Source: Ureibacillus endophyticus (GTDB lineage Bacteria > Bacillota > Bacilli > Bacillales_A > Planococcaceae). From it: a DNA stretch of 64,000 nt. A program made the position numbers and the translations under genes. Positions 1 through 9,076 of this stretch are shown here, one piece after another (position 1 is the first letter of the stretch; every line of letters begins with the position of its first letter). The stretch is taken from contig NZ_RBZN01000008.1 of assembly GCF_003628435.1 (NCBI RefSeq), forward strand, positions 31,492 through 95,491. The letters are read 5' to 3'. The notes below the pieces were generated by a model. The model had not been told where the DNA came from, did not search any database, and was given only the letters and a program-made list of their open reading frames with translations.

Positions 1-1
1 A

Positions 2-139
2 AAAGGAGTTTCTTCTATATTAATAGTACTGCTTTGTATTTTTGGGATAACTGCTTTAATCATAACAGGACATCTAGGAGGAAAAGTTGTCTATAATCAA
101 CCTTCTCAATCAATTGAAGTAAATTTTCAAAATGAATAA
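2..139 (+). CDS. C-terminal end of a DUF2231-like membrane protein (partial)
   Basis: The window opens inside this reading frame; only the last 45 codons are present, ending in TAA at 137-139. The visible part is one hydrophobic helix followed by a TGHLGGKVVY motif and a short polar tail, which resembles the C-terminus of DUF2231 predicted membrane proteins. Its start and most of the protein lie to the left. A Rho-independent terminator follows at once, so it ends its transcription unit. The family call rests on one short motif. Confidence 0.5.
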   Translation, partial: KGVSSILIVLLCIFGITALIITGHLGGKVVYNQPSQSIEVNFQNE

Positions 140-146
140 TAATAAA

Positions 147-186
147 AATACCCGATTAGTTCATCAACACTAAGCGGGTATTTTTT
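147..186 (+). terminator. Rho-independent terminator
   Basis: Arms AATACCCG (147-154) and CGGGTATT (175-182), with an additional TTAGT/ACTAA pairing inside, are followed by a T run. It ends the partial gene at the left edge. Confidence 0.85.
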
Positions 187-657
187 CTTTCTAGAATCAA
201 GTTCCTCGAATTATCACACAAATTCTAAAAAAAACTTATTTTTCTTTATTAAATATGTTATTCTAGTATAAGTAAATAGATTTTCTCGTTTATTATACTA
301 CATATAACCTTTTCATTCGCCAAAACCCTTGCCATTTTGTATAAATTCCCCTTAACTCAGTATCTACTTCCATTTCTACCAAGGAATTTCCATAAAAACT
401 CATTATATTCAAATACCTTTCTATGAATAAATCAAGTATAAAGCCTTACTATTTTCCAAACTAATGAATAATTTGTGAAACCGCTTTTATTTGCGACAAC
501 TTTATATCTTTTTTATGAACAAATTGTGAATTAAACACTATATTCATAGTGGAAATATGTCTATCTTACATGAAGTTATATAAAATAAATTAGCATAAAG
601 GTTTTCGAGAACGGTCTTACATGACGAATTTGCTCGAGACAAGAAAGGAGCATCTTT
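187..657. other. Intergenic region upstream of qoxA
   Basis: This AT-rich stretch of about 470 bases contains no credible gene. It must hold the qox promoter, but I cannot choose one with confidence. A sequence at 476-489 (TGAAACCGCTTTTA) matches the CcpA cre consensus with one clear mismatch and is only a candidate. Confidence 0.4.
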
Positions 658-1566
658 ATGAAAAGAAAGTGGTCACTATTAGCTTCACTTACAGCACTTG
701 TAGTTTTTCTAACAGGATGTGAACCATTATTAGTTTTAGATCCTAAAGGTCCACAAGCGGCACGACAAGCTAGTGACATAATGCTGTCAATTTATATTAT
801 GGCAGGAATTGTAATCGTTGTTATGGCAATTTTAGTGTATGTTTTATGGAAATATCGCGCTTCAAAATTACCTGCAGATTATGAACCGCCTCATGTAGAA
901 GGGAACATTTGGGTAGAAGCAATTTGTGTAGGTATCCCTGTAATAATAGTTGCCGTTCTATCATTTGTATCTGTAAAAAGTAACTATATTGTAGAATCCA
1001 CTCCACAAGGATATGAAGATCAAGAACCACTAGTTGTTTATGCTTCATCATCTGATTGGAAATGGCACTTTAGCTACCCTGAACAAGGAATTGAAACAGT
1101 AAACTATCTTTACATTCCAGCAGATCGTCCAATCGAATTTAAGCTTTACTCATTTGGATCAATCACAAGTTTTTGGATTCCACAACTTGGTGGACAAAAA
1201 TATGCAATGGCTGACATGGTTACGACATTACATTTAGCAGCGGACGCACCTGGTGAATTTGTAGGTCGAAATGCAAACTTCAGCGGTAAAGGTTTTGCTG
1301 AAAATACATTTAACGTAACAGCAATGACTCAAGCAGATTTTGACGAGTGGGTTGAAGAAGTACATGAAACAGCAGACCCAATAACAGAAGATGAATTTGA
1401 AACATTATTAGAACCTGGTCACCTTGGTCAAATGACATTCACAGGAACACATTTAGACTTTAGTCCTGCTCCTGAACATAACCATCATTCAGAAGAAGAT
1501 TCATCTGAACATGACCAACACGAAACTCACGAAACACACGAAGAAACAGATCATGCTCATCACTAA
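658..1566 (+). CDS. qoxA: Cytochrome aa3 quinol oxidase subunit II (QoxA)
   Basis: Subunit II of the menaquinol-oxidising aa3 terminal oxidase, a membrane-anchored lipoprotein with an outward cupredoxin-like domain. A signal peptide ends in the lipobox LTGC with the modified cysteine at residue 21. Two membrane helices follow (about 40-65 and 83-107), then the beta domain (about 125-235). The CuA ligand motif of cytochrome c oxidases is absent, as expected for a quinol oxidase. AAGGAG lies just upstream of the ATG. The last 29 residues contain ten histidines among Asp and Glu, which is unusual for the family. It is first in qoxABCD. Confidence 0.95.
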   Translation: MKRKWSLLASLTALVVFLTGCEPLLVLDPKGPQAARQASDIMLSIYIMAGIVIVVMAILVYVLWKYRASKLPADYEPPHVEGNIWVEAICVGIPVIIVAVLSFVSVKSNYIVESTPQGYEDQEPLVVYASSSDWKWHFSYPEQGIETVNYLYIPADRPIEFKLYSFGSITSFWIPQLGGQKYAMADMVTTLHLAADAPGEFVGRNANFSGKGFAENTFNVTAMTQADFDEWVEEVHETADPITEDEFETLLEPGHLGQMTFTGTHLDFSPAPEHNHHSEEDSSEHDQHETHETHEETDHAHH

Positions 1567-1621
1567 TTTTTCGTTACGAGATTTATAGATTAGTAATTTC
1601 TCTTGAAAGGAGATATAAGGA

Positions 1622-3568
1622 ATGGAATTCTTTCAACGATTCGCCATACCTCATCCAAGTCCAGCGATTTACGCTTCAATGGTTGCTATTGCATTAGTTT
1701 CAATTGGGATTGTTGTTGGTTTAACATATTTCAAAAAATGGGGTTACTTATGGCGTGAGTGGTTAACGACTGTTGACCATAAGAAAATCGGGATTATGTA
1801 TTTACTTTCTGCGATTCTCATGCTTTTCCGTGGTGGCGCAGATGCCATTATGATGCGTGCTCAGTTAGCTACACCTGAAGCTAAACTGTTAGACGCACAA
1901 CACTATAACGAAATCTTTACAACTCACGGGGTTGTTATGATTATCTTCATGGCGATGCCTTTTATCTTCGCCTTCATGAACTTAATCGTTCCATTACAAA
2001 TTGGGGCACGTGACGTAGCGTTCCCTCGTTTAAATGCACTAAGCTTCTGGCTATTCTTCTTTGGTGCAATGTTATTTAATATTTCATTCGTTGTCGGTGG
2101 TTCTCCTGACGCTGGTTGGACTTCTTACTTCCCTCTTGCTGGGAATGATTTCAGTACTTCCGTTGGTACGAACTACTACATGATTGCGATTCAAATTTCT
2201 GGTATCGGTTCCTTAATGACTGGTATTAATATGATTACGACAATTTTAAAAATGCGTGCTCCTGGCATGAAATTAATGCAAATGCCGATGTTCACGTGGT
2301 CTGCGTTTATCGCAAACGTAATTATCGTATTCGCCTTCCCTGTATTAACAGTTGCGTTAATCATGGGTACAACTGACCGTTTATTCGGTACGAACTTCTT
2401 TACTACTGGTAACGGTGGTATGGACATGCTTTGGGCAAACTTCTTCTGGGTTTGGGGACATCCAGAGGTATATATCTTAATCTTGCCTGCATTCGGTTTA
2501 TATAGTGAAATTATTTCAACGTTCTCAAGCCGAAACCTTTATGGTTATAAATCAATGGTTGCATCGATGGTTATTATCTCCCTACTATCATTCTTAGTAT
2601 GGACTCACCATTTCTTCACAATGGGTCAAGGTGCACTTACAAACAGTATTTTCTCTATTACAACAATGGCTATCTCTGTTCCTACAGGGGTTAAGATATT
2701 CAACTGGCTATTTACAATGTGGAAAGGGAAAATTCGCTTTACCGTTCCAATGCTTTACTCAATCGGATTTATCCCACTATTCGTAATTGGTGGGGTTACA
2801 GGGGTTATGCTTGCGATGTCTGCGGCGGACTATCAATACCATAATACAATGTTCTTGGTAGCTCACTTCCACAACGCGATTATTCCTGGTGTAGTATTCG
2901 CGATGTTAGCTGGTTTAACATACTACTGGCCTAAATTCTTCGGCTTTATGTTAAATGAAAAAATCGGTAAATCGACTTTCTGGTTATTATCAATCGGTTT
3001 CGTACTTGCCTTCTTCCCAATGTATATCACTGGTTTAGACGGTCAAGCGCGTCGTATGTACACATATTCTGAAGCAACAGGTTTCGGTCCATTAAATATG
3101 GTTTCATTCTTTGGTGCTGGTTTAATGGCACTTGGTTTCGTAACAATCGTATGGAACATCTACTATAGTTTCAAAAACTCACCACGTGATATTGGTAGTG
3201 ACCCATGGGACGCTCGCTCTTTAGAATGGGCAACTCATACTCCAGTTCCTGTTTATAACTTTGCTAGAATGCCACAAGTTAATTCAAGTGAAGCATTCTG
3301 GGATTCAAAGAAAAAAGGACACCAATTATTCAAAGGTGAATATCAAGAAATTCATATGCCGAATAACAGCGGTGTACCGTTTGTAATGAGTGCTATTTTC
3401 TTTGTTGCTGGTTTCTCATTTGTCTTTGCATTATGGGTACCTGCAGTAATCGCATTAATCGGAATTTTCATCTGTATGGGTCTACGTTCATTCGAATTAG
3501 ATCACGGATACCATATCCATGTTGAAGAAATCGAAGAAACGGAAAAAAAATTGGGAGGTGCTAAATAA
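1622..3568 (+). CDS. qoxB: Cytochrome aa3 quinol oxidase subunit I (QoxB)
   Basis: Catalytic subunit of the heme-copper oxidase; it carries low-spin heme, high-spin heme and CuB, reduces oxygen to water and pumps protons. At 648 residues it is the size of Bacillus QoxB. The HPEVY motif near residue 280 holds a CuB histidine and the tyrosine cross-linked to it, a THH pair near 328 supplies the other CuB ligands, and the HFH motif at 415-417 holds the heme-ligand histidines. There are about 14 hydrophobic helices. Its stop codon shares one base with the qoxC start, so the two are translationally coupled. Confidence 0.97.
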   Translation: MEFFQRFAIPHPSPAIYASMVAIALVSIGIVVGLTYFKKWGYLWREWLTTVDHKKIGIMYLLSAILMLFRGGADAIMMRAQLATPEAKLLDAQHYNEIFTTHGVVMIIFMAMPFIFAFMNLIVPLQIGARDVAFPRLNALSFWLFFFGAMLFNISFVVGGSPDAGWTSYFPLAGNDFSTSVGTNYYMIAIQISGIGSLMTGINMITTILKMRAPGMKLMQMPMFTWSAFIANVIIVFAFPVLTVALIMGTTDRLFGTNFFTTGNGGMDMLWANFFWVWGHPEVYILILPAFGLYSEIISTFSSRNLYGYKSMVASMVIISLLSFLVWTHHFFTMGQGALTNSIFSITTMAISVPTGVKIFNWLFTMWKGKIRFTVPMLYSIGFIPLFVIGGVTGVMLAMSAADYQYHNTMFLVAHFHNAIIPGVVFAMLAGLTYYWPKFFGFMLNEKIGKSTFWLLSIGFVLAFFPMYITGLDGQARRMYTYSEATGFGPLNMVSFFGAGLMALGFVTIVWNIYYSFKNSPRDIGSDPWDARSLEWATHTPVPVYNFARMPQVNSSEAFWDSKKKGHQLFKGEYQEIHMPNNSGVPFVMSAIFFVAGFSFVFALWVPAVIALIGIFICMGLRSFELDHGYHIHVEEIEETEKKLGGAK

Positions 3569-4164
3569 TGAAGATCGATCACTCACAACCTTTAGAATAT
3601 AGCACTGATCAAAATCAATTAAATATTTTAGGCTTCTGGATATTCCTTGGTGCCGAAATTATGCTGTTTGCTACACTTTTCACAGCCTATTTCACATTAG
3701 CAGGTCGTACGGGTTCTGGCCCTACTCCTGCTGACATGTTTGAAATTACACCGGTATTAATTGAAACATTTGTGCTTTTAACAAGTAGTTTCACGATTGG
3801 TCTTGGAATTCATGCAATGAGACTTGGTCGTAAAAATGCGATGCTTGCATTTTTCGGTATCACCCTTCTTCTTGGTTTAGGATTCCTTGGAGTAGAGATT
3901 TATGAATTTATGCACTACTACCACATTGGTGCAACATATCAAACTAGTGCATTTACATCTGCTTTAATGACAACATTAGGTACGCACGGTGCCCACGTAA
4001 CTTTAGGGTTATTCTGGGGAACATTCATTATCATTCAAGTAATCAAACGTGGATTAACACCACAAAATGCAAATAAAGCATTTATTTTCTCACTGTATTG
4101 GCATTTCTTAGACGTTGTTTGGATTTTCATCTTCAGCTTCGTCTATCTGAAAGGAATGATGTAA
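3568..4164 (+). CDS. qoxC: Cytochrome aa3 quinol oxidase subunit III (QoxC)
   Basis: Subunit III of the quinol oxidase, 198 residues with about five membrane helices. The WHFLDVVWIF motif near the C-terminus is a subunit III signature and the GAEIMLF motif lies in helix 1. Subunit III stabilises the proton entry side of subunit I. The ATG overlaps the qoxB stop (TAATG), and GGGAGG lies inside the end of qoxB. qoxD follows after one base. Confidence 0.96.
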   Translation: MKIDHSQPLEYSTDQNQLNILGFWIFLGAEIMLFATLFTAYFTLAGRTGSGPTPADMFEITPVLIETFVLLTSSFTIGLGIHAMRLGRKNAMLAFFGITLLLGLGFLGVEIYEFMHYYHIGATYQTSAFTSALMTTLGTHGAHVTLGLFWGTFIIIQVIKRGLTPQNANKAFIFSLYWHFLDVVWIFIFSFVYLKGMM

Positions 4165-4165
4165 T

Positions 4166-4447
4166 ATGAAAGAATTATTCCCTGCTAAACAGGTGATGGG
4201 CTTTGTCTTTTCACTCGTTCTAACTGTAGTTGCCCTATTAGTGTATTTCACTGATATGTCCTTTACAGTAGGTATGACAGTTTTATTAGTAACCGCTTTT
4301 GTTCAAGCATTTTTACAGCTAGTTGTGTTCATGCATGCTGGCGAATCAAAAGATGGCCGTTCCATCTATACAACTATTTTCTACGGTGCAATAATTGCAA
4401 TCGTTACTGTATTTGGATCATTACTAATCTTAATTTGGGATATGTAA
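4166..4447 (+). CDS. qoxD: Cytochrome aa3 quinol oxidase subunit IV (QoxD)
   Basis: Small subunit IV, 93 residues with three membrane helices, of the prokaryotic cytochrome c oxidase subunit IV / CyoD family. The motif FLQLVVFMHAGES in the second to third helix region is typical. It lies one base after qoxC and is followed by a terminator, so qoxABCD is one complete operon. Its role is in assembly or stability of the CuB site in related oxidases. Confidence 0.93.
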   Translation: MKELFPAKQVMGFVFSLVLTVVALLVYFTDMSFTVGMTVLLVTAFVQAFLQLVVFMHAGESKDGRSIYTTIFYGAIIAIVTVFGSLLILIWDM

Positions 4448-4502
4448 AACCAAATGCAAAAGTGACCTCGAGATACTGAGTGCTGTAGCTAGATATAAAA
4501 CT

Positions 4503-4537
4503 AAAAAGAGCCGGACTAATTCGTCTGGCTCTTTTTT
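4503..4537 (+). terminator. Rho-independent terminator of qoxABCD
   Basis: AAAAAGAGCC and GGCTCTTTTTT arms (4503-4512 and 4527-4537) enclose a further GAC/GTC pairing. A-rich and T-rich flanks make it bidirectional, so it can also serve the convergent small gene at 4553. Confidence 0.9.
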
Positions 4538-4552
4538 CATCTCCAAAAATAC

Positions 4553-4750
4553 CTAAGTCTTCTCAACTCTTCTCTTACTACTCTCATGTTCAAACAACTG
4601 CATAAATAAACCGAACATATATAGAAATATCCCGCTTTTGACTAATTCAATCCCAAACCATATTGAAACGCTTACAAAGAAACTTAAAACAAGAAGCACA
4701 ACCCCAGCAATGGCAACAGTTGCAGCAAGGTATCTAAAATAATTGAACAT
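4553..4750 (-). CDS. Small two-helix membrane protein, function unknown
   Basis: A 65-residue protein with two hydrophobic helices (about 6-28 and 31-52) and a short charged tail. It shows no motif I recognise. The start is supported by an AGGGAGTG ribosome site about six bases upstream. It converges on qoxD and shares its bidirectional terminator. The hydrophobic composition and clear initiation signal argue for a real gene, but no function can be named. Confidence 0.6.
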   Translation of the reverse strand: MFNYFRYLAATVAIAGVVLLVLSFFVSVSIWFGIELVKSGIFLYMFGLFMQLFEHESSKRRVEKT

Positions 4751-5016
4751 CTTCGGTCACTCCCTGTTTTGCTCGTTTTTGGATTGTCTAGCTTTCTATT
4801 AATATATGAGAGTTGTTCACAAAAAAGTCACAACTTTATGGTAAATTATTTTACTTCAATAAACTCCCCTTCTAATTGAAATATCCGTAACTCATTTAGT
4901 TTACATAATATTATTATTTAACGAAATGTATATTTTTTTAGAAAATGAAAAAACTACTGCTGATTAACTATGTTTCCTAACCTTTATCAAATTATCAATA
5001 ATTGGGGGAATATATT

Positions 5017-6348
5017 TTGACTATGATGAAAGAAGTTCCTGAATCTAAAGTGGAAGCTCCAATAACTGCAAACGCAAATGAAAATCCCTATGAAATTGTA
5101 AAGTCCCTTCTAAAAAATTCCGTCGAAGCATTGGGATTAACAGAGGATGTATATCGATTACTTGAAAAACCTATTCGCGTATTAGAAGTATCCATCCCTG
5201 TAAGAATGGATGATGGAACAATCAAAAACTTTACGGGTTATCGCTCCCACCATTCGGACATTCTGGGCCCTGCTAAAGGTGGAATTCGTTTCCATCCAGA
5301 AGTAAACATTGATGAAGTCAAGGCACTTTCTATGTGGATGTCTCTGAAATCCGCTATTCTAGGTCTACCTTTTGGTGGTGGTAAAGGTGGCGTGATTGTT
5401 GACCCAAGAGAATTATCACAGTGCGAGTTGGAAAACTTAAGCCGTGGCTATATCCGAGCCATCACACCAATCATTGGTCCAGAAAAGGATATTCCGGCTC
5501 CTGATGTGAATACAAACCCACAAATTATGGGTTGGATGCTCGATGAATATGATCGTTTGCGTGGATATAATGTACCTGGTTTTATTACAGGAAAACCAAT
5601 TATAGTTGGTGGTTCACAAGGTCGTGTTGAAGCAACTGGACGTGGCGTAGTGATTTCCATTGCAGAAGCTGCGAAAAAGTTAAATATTCCATTAGAAAGT
5701 GCAACTGCTGCTATCCAAGGATTTGGAAATGTGGGTAGTATGACAGCAAAATTCCTACATGAGCTTGGAGTTAAAATTATAGCAATTACCGATGTTAAAG
5801 GCGGTATCTATAATGAAAACGGCATTGATATACCTAGTTTGAGACAACATGTCGCTGAAACAAAATCCGTTGTCGATTTCCCTGGTGCAGAAAGCTTCGA
5901 CAGTGATAAATTGTTTGGTTTACCAGTTGATTTCTTAGTTCCAGCTGCATTGGAAAATCAAATTACAGAAAAAACTGCTCCACAAATACAAGCAAAAGTT
6001 GTTGCTGAAGCTGCGAATGGACCGACTACCCCAGAAGGTGATCGGATTTTAAATGAAAAAGGAATTTTCGTCATTCCAGATATCCTATGTAACTCTGGTG
6101 GTGTAACGGTTTCTTATTTTGAATGGGTTCAAAACAATATGGGTTATTATTGGAAAGAAGAAGAAGTAAATACAAAATTAGAAGAAAAAATGATTTATGC
6201 TTTTGAAGACGTACACAAAATGCATGAGGAAAAGCAAGTGAATATGCGTGAAGCTGCATATATCGTAGGTGTTGGACGAATTGCAGAAGCCTTCCAAGCT
6301 CGTGGTTGGATTAATGATTGGTCAATGCCATTTAAATGTAAAGCTTAA
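5017..6348 (+). CDS. NAD-dependent glutamate dehydrogenase (RocG/GudB family)
   Basis: Converts glutamate to 2-oxoglutarate and ammonia, linking amino-acid catabolism to the TCA cycle. The Glu/Leu/Phe/Val dehydrogenase dimerisation domain contains the PFGGGKGG glycine-rich motif with the catalytic lysine; the C-terminal Rossmann domain has the GFGNVG nucleotide-binding motif. I chose the TTG at 5017 because GGGGG at 5004-5008 is eight bases upstream; an earlier in-frame TTG at 5002 would overlap that site, and the ATG at 5023 is slightly far. The product is 443 residues. It is a single gene with its own terminator. Sequence alone does not separate RocG-type from GudB-type. Confidence 0.93.
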   Translation: MTMMKEVPESKVEAPITANANENPYEIVKSLLKNSVEALGLTEDVYRLLEKPIRVLEVSIPVRMDDGTIKNFTGYRSHHSDILGPAKGGIRFHPEVNIDEVKALSMWMSLKSAILGLPFGGGKGGVIVDPRELSQCELENLSRGYIRAITPIIGPEKDIPAPDVNTNPQIMGWMLDEYDRLRGYNVPGFITGKPIIVGGSQGRVEATGRGVVISIAEAAKKLNIPLESATAAIQGFGNVGSMTAKFLHELGVKIIAITDVKGGIYNENGIDIPSLRQHVAETKSVVDFPGAESFDSDKLFGLPVDFLVPAALENQITEKTAPQIQAKVVAEAANGPTTPEGDRILNEKGIFVIPDILCNSGGVTVSYFEWVQNNMGYYWKEEEVNTKLEEKMIYAFEDVHKMHEEKQVNMREAAYIVGVGRIAEAFQARGWINDWSMPFKCKA

Positions 6349-6355
6349 AGTTAAT

Positions 6356-6385
6356 AAGCATTCGCGTAAGTGAGCGCGAATGCTT
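6356..6385. terminator. Bidirectional terminator between gdh and the glycosyltransferase
   Basis: AAGCATTCGCG (6356-6366) pairs with CGCGAATGCTT (6375-6385) around a short loop. It sits between two convergent genes whose stops are a few bases away. Confidence 0.85.
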
Positions 6386-6388
6386 TAC

Positions 6389-7561
6389 TTATTTTTGAGC
6401 AAGTTCTAATATTATATCGGCCGCTTTATTCACACCACCAGCATTTCTGAAATTTTCCGAAAGCCTAACAGCATTCTCTTTGTATTTTTCGTTTGCGAAA
6501 ATTTCCTCTACCGCGCTAACAAAATGTTTCTCACCAATTCCTTTTAAATAAACTCCTGCTCCAAGCTCTTCCACCCTTTTTGCTACGAGCTGTTGTTCGC
6601 TATGGAACGGATATAAAATCATTGGCACTCCGAAATACAAACTTTCATTTACACTATTCATTCCACAATGTGTAACGAAAACATCTGCCCTTTGTAAAAC
6701 TTCAATTTGATTTACTCGATTTTTCACGGTGAAGTGGTCAGGAAGGTTTCCGAGTGAGGCAATGTTCGTTTGTTCTCCAACAGACATTATAATTTCATAG
6801 CTACTATTAGAAAAAGCTTGAATACAATTTAAGTAGAAATTTTCATTTTGATTAAGTACAGTACCTAAAGATATATAGACAACCTTCTTATTCTTTTTTG
6901 GAATCATCTTTTCAGTAAATTCAATAGATGGACCTACAAAATTAAACTTTTCAGAAAAAGTCTCTGCCATAGGTTGAAAATCTTTCGTAGTATAAACGAT
7001 GGTATTCGTATTATTATCATTTTCAATTAGGGAGACAAAATTATCGACTTCATACCCGTGACTTCTTAGTAATTGTATTTTTTTATTAATCTTTGGCATC
7101 CCAAAAATCATGTTAAATATTTCTTTTATTCCTCGTTTCATTAATTTAGCTGTATGTTTATTAAATGCAAAAGAAGTCGTTGAGCAAATATAAGGAATGT
7201 TTAACTTTTTGCCAAATAGTTTCCCCCAAACACATAACGAATCACTAACAATACAATCTGGCTGTAGCTTTTTTAATTCAGCACACACTTTTTGATCCAT
7301 TGCAATAGTAGTATCAACAAGCATCTCTATCAAAGATGTAAAATCTTTTCCTGCTTTTTTAGCAATTTCTTGTTCTGTGATTGGTGGTAAAAATTCATCA
7401 CATGAAACAAACTTTGCTCCCGCGCCTTCGATTTTCGTTTGAAACTCGTTGAAGGAATAATAGCGAACCTCATTACCTCTTTTCACTAACTCAGCAACAA
7501 CCGGTATTGTTGGGTTTGTATGACCATGGGCTGGAATCGAAAAAAATACTATTTTACTCAT
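6389..7561 (-). CDS. MGT-family UDP-glycosyltransferase
   Basis: A GT1 glycosyltransferase of the macrolide glycosyltransferase (MGT/YjiC) type, which moves sugar from a UDP-sugar to small hydrophobic acceptors and can inactivate antibiotics. The N-terminal GT-B domain begins with a strand followed by PAHGHTNP; the C-terminal donor-binding signature THCGMNSVNE...GVP lies near residues 295-315. Length 390 is normal. Its first eight bases overlap the end of the upstream XRE-AbrB regulator gene, so the two are translationally coupled. The acceptor cannot be read from the sequence. Confidence 0.88.
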   Translation of the reverse strand: MSKIVFFSIPAHGHTNPTIPVVAELVKRGNEVRYYSFNEFQTKIEGAGAKFVSCDEFLPPITEQEIAKKAGKDFTSLIEMLVDTTIAMDQKVCAELKKLQPDCIVSDSLCVWGKLFGKKLNIPYICSTTSFAFNKHTAKLMKRGIKEIFNMIFGMPKINKKIQLLRSHGYEVDNFVSLIENDNNTNTIVYTTKDFQPMAETFSEKFNFVGPSIEFTEKMIPKKNKKVVYISLGTVLNQNENFYLNCIQAFSNSSYEIIMSVGEQTNIASLGNLPDHFTVKNRVNQIEVLQRADVFVTHCGMNSVNESLYFGVPMILYPFHSEQQLVAKRVEELGAGVYLKGIGEKHFVSAVEEIFANEKYKENAVRLSENFRNAGGVNKAADIILELAQK

Positions 7562-7994
7562 CTACATCCCCTTCTGCTTTCGTGTTTCGAACTATTTCAG
7601 CAAATTCTAGAATTTGTTCGCTTTTTAAAATAGCAAGTCCCATTGTTTCATCTTCACCCAACACAATTAATTTATCACCTGGTTTGATGCGATAGCGTTC
7701 CCTCGCCTGTTTAGGAATGACAATTTGCCCGCGCTCTCCAACCTTTACAACTCCGAAAAAGTGCTTTCCCTTAGGTCCTAAATGTTGTATTTCTTCTTCC
7801 GACATATCCCTCGATAATTCATCTAATGTAATCTGAAATAGATCAGCTAGTAATTTACACTTTTCAATATCAGGTAAAGCTTCTTCACTTTCCCACTTTG
7901 CAATCGTTTGGCGAGATACATTTACTTTTTCGGCAAGCATCTCCTGACTTAGTTTACGTTTTTTGCGCAATAATCGTATATTCATACCAATCAT
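7554..7994 (-). CDS. XRE-family helix-turn-helix regulator fused to an AbrB/SpoVT domain
   Basis: A 146-residue protein with two DNA-binding modules. Residues about 6-60 are a Cro/C1-type helix-turn-helix (LSQEMLAEKVNVSRQTIAKWE); residues about 78-125 are an AbrB/MazE-like swapped-hairpin domain (GERGQIVIPKQARERYRIKPG). AAGGAG lies 11 bases before the chosen ATG. The coupling to the glycosyltransferase suggests it controls that gene, probably by binding its own promoter. Target and inducer are inferred, not seen. Confidence 0.85.
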   Translation of the reverse strand: MIGMNIRLLRKKRKLSQEMLAEKVNVSRQTIAKWESEEALPDIEKCKLLADLFQITLDELSRDMSEEEIQHLGPKGKHFFGVVKVGERGQIVIPKQARERYRIKPGDKLIVLGEDETMGLAILKSEQILEFAEIVRNTKAEGDVDE

Positions 7995-8151
7995 ATCGAT
8001 GACAACTCCTTATATTGCTTACTATATAAAACTTTCCCTTGAATTTCTATCAAGATTCAAATACATTTTGTGTTAAAAATCGTGGCAAAATGAAATACAT
8101 AAATTTCTTAATTTACGGAGAAGATGTACTTAATAGAAAGGAGAAACAAAT

Positions 8152-8328
8152 ATGGATGATAAAAATACACTGTTTAAAATGTATGCCATGTTAAATTCCA
8201 TGCAAAGCCAACTAAACCAATGTAAATCCTATTTAGAAAATATTATGGAAGAAAAAGGTTTTGACTTTAGCACCATTTTGGAAGATTATGATGTGATTGC
8301 GTCTCAAGAGGATGATCAAATTCACTAA
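8152..8328 (+). CDS. Small hypothetical protein (58 aa)
   Basis: A 58-codon gene starting at ATG 8152 with AAAGGAG at 8137-8143 and ending at TAA 8326-8328. The product begins with a Met/Gln-rich helix that may form a coiled coil and ends in an acidic tail. I recognise no family. A perfect GTGCTGTA-GAAA-TACAGCAC hairpin lies ten bases after the stop, so it looks like a self-contained small transcription unit. Confidence 0.65.
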   Translation: MDDKNTLFKMYAMLNSMQSQLNQCKSYLENIMEEKGFDFSTILEDYDVIASQEDDQIH

Positions 8329-8337
8329 TCCTATAAT

Positions 8338-8360
8338 GTGCTGTAGAAATACAGCACGTA
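8338..8360 (+). terminator. Hairpin terminator, GAAA tetraloop
   Basis: Perfect 8-bp stem GTGCTGTA/TACAGCAC closed by GAAA (8338-8357), followed by a short T-rich run. It ends the 58-aa gene. Confidence 0.7.
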
Positions 8361-8490
8361 CTTTTAAAGGGAAATTAATTAATTTCATACTATATATTGG
8401 TGAAAGTCCTATTAAATAGTTTAATAAATACATATGATAAGCTTAAATGGACTTTTGTAAGAGATTACCACAGGAAAAGGAGGGTTGCGA

Positions 8491-8961
8491 ATGTACTACT
8501 TCTATCAACCGCAGTATTTTCACTCTCCATATCACCCAATGGCTTATCGACCAATACTACAAAGACCAAATATGAATCATAGATTTGTACAACAACCAAT
8601 GAATCAACCCAATCCAAGAAATCAACAAAACCCAGGAAATCAACAAAACCCAGGAAATCAAAATCCATATCCCGAAGTAGACCCAAATCAGTTATACGAT
8701 TCCGCAAACGAAACAAAAAAATTAATGAAAGATGCTAGTATAGTTCTTGAAAGACTATCTTCATCGAAAGATTTTGATAAACAATTAATGGACCACGCAC
8801 AACAATCGCAAAGTGAAGAAGTGAAAAAATTAATTAAATCGATTGGCATCGAATCGGATGTAGATGTTCTTTATACTCCAGATAGTTTACGATTAGAATT
8901 TATATCCCAAATTGCAGATTCAGACTGCTGTAAACTATCCATTGTTCTAAAATGGCGATAA
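8491..8961 (+). CDS. Pro/Asn/Gln-rich protein, YuzC-like (possible inner spore coat)
   Basis: A 156-residue protein. The first third is rich in Tyr, Pro, Asn and Gln and includes three short NP(G/R)NQ repeats that are also direct DNA repeats; the rest is a charged helical region ending in CCKLSIVLKWR. The Tyr/Pro-rich start and this ending recall the inner spore coat protein YuzC of B. subtilis, from memory only. AAAAGGAGGG precedes ATG 8491 by about nine bases; an in-frame TTG two codons earlier is too close. It has its own terminator. Confidence 0.6.
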   Translation: MYYFYQPQYFHSPYHPMAYRPILQRPNMNHRFVQQPMNQPNPRNQQNPGNQQNPGNQNPYPEVDPNQLYDSANETKKLMKDASIVLERLSSSKDFDKQLMDHAQQSQSEEVKKLIKSIGIESDVDVLYTPDSLRLEFISQIADSDCCKLSIVLKWR

Positions 8962-8967
8962 ATGATA

Positions 8968-9006
8968 AAAGCAACTAACTCTTTTAGGTAATTGGTTAGT
9001 TGCTTT
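8968..9006 (+). terminator. Rho-independent terminator
   Basis: AAAGCAACTAAC (8968-8979) pairs with GTTAGTTGCTTT (8995-9006). The T tract is split, so strength is uncertain. It ends the YuzC-like gene. Confidence 0.75.
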
Positions 9007-9076
9007 AGTTAGTTTTTGTGTCTTTCGCTTAACTTGAGATTGAATACCATTTCTTCTTAATTACACTTAATTTTTT

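Noticed and set aside
476..489. CcpA site controlling qoxABCD
   Set aside because: One clear mismatch, no second site, and no promoter to place it against; kept only as a remark.
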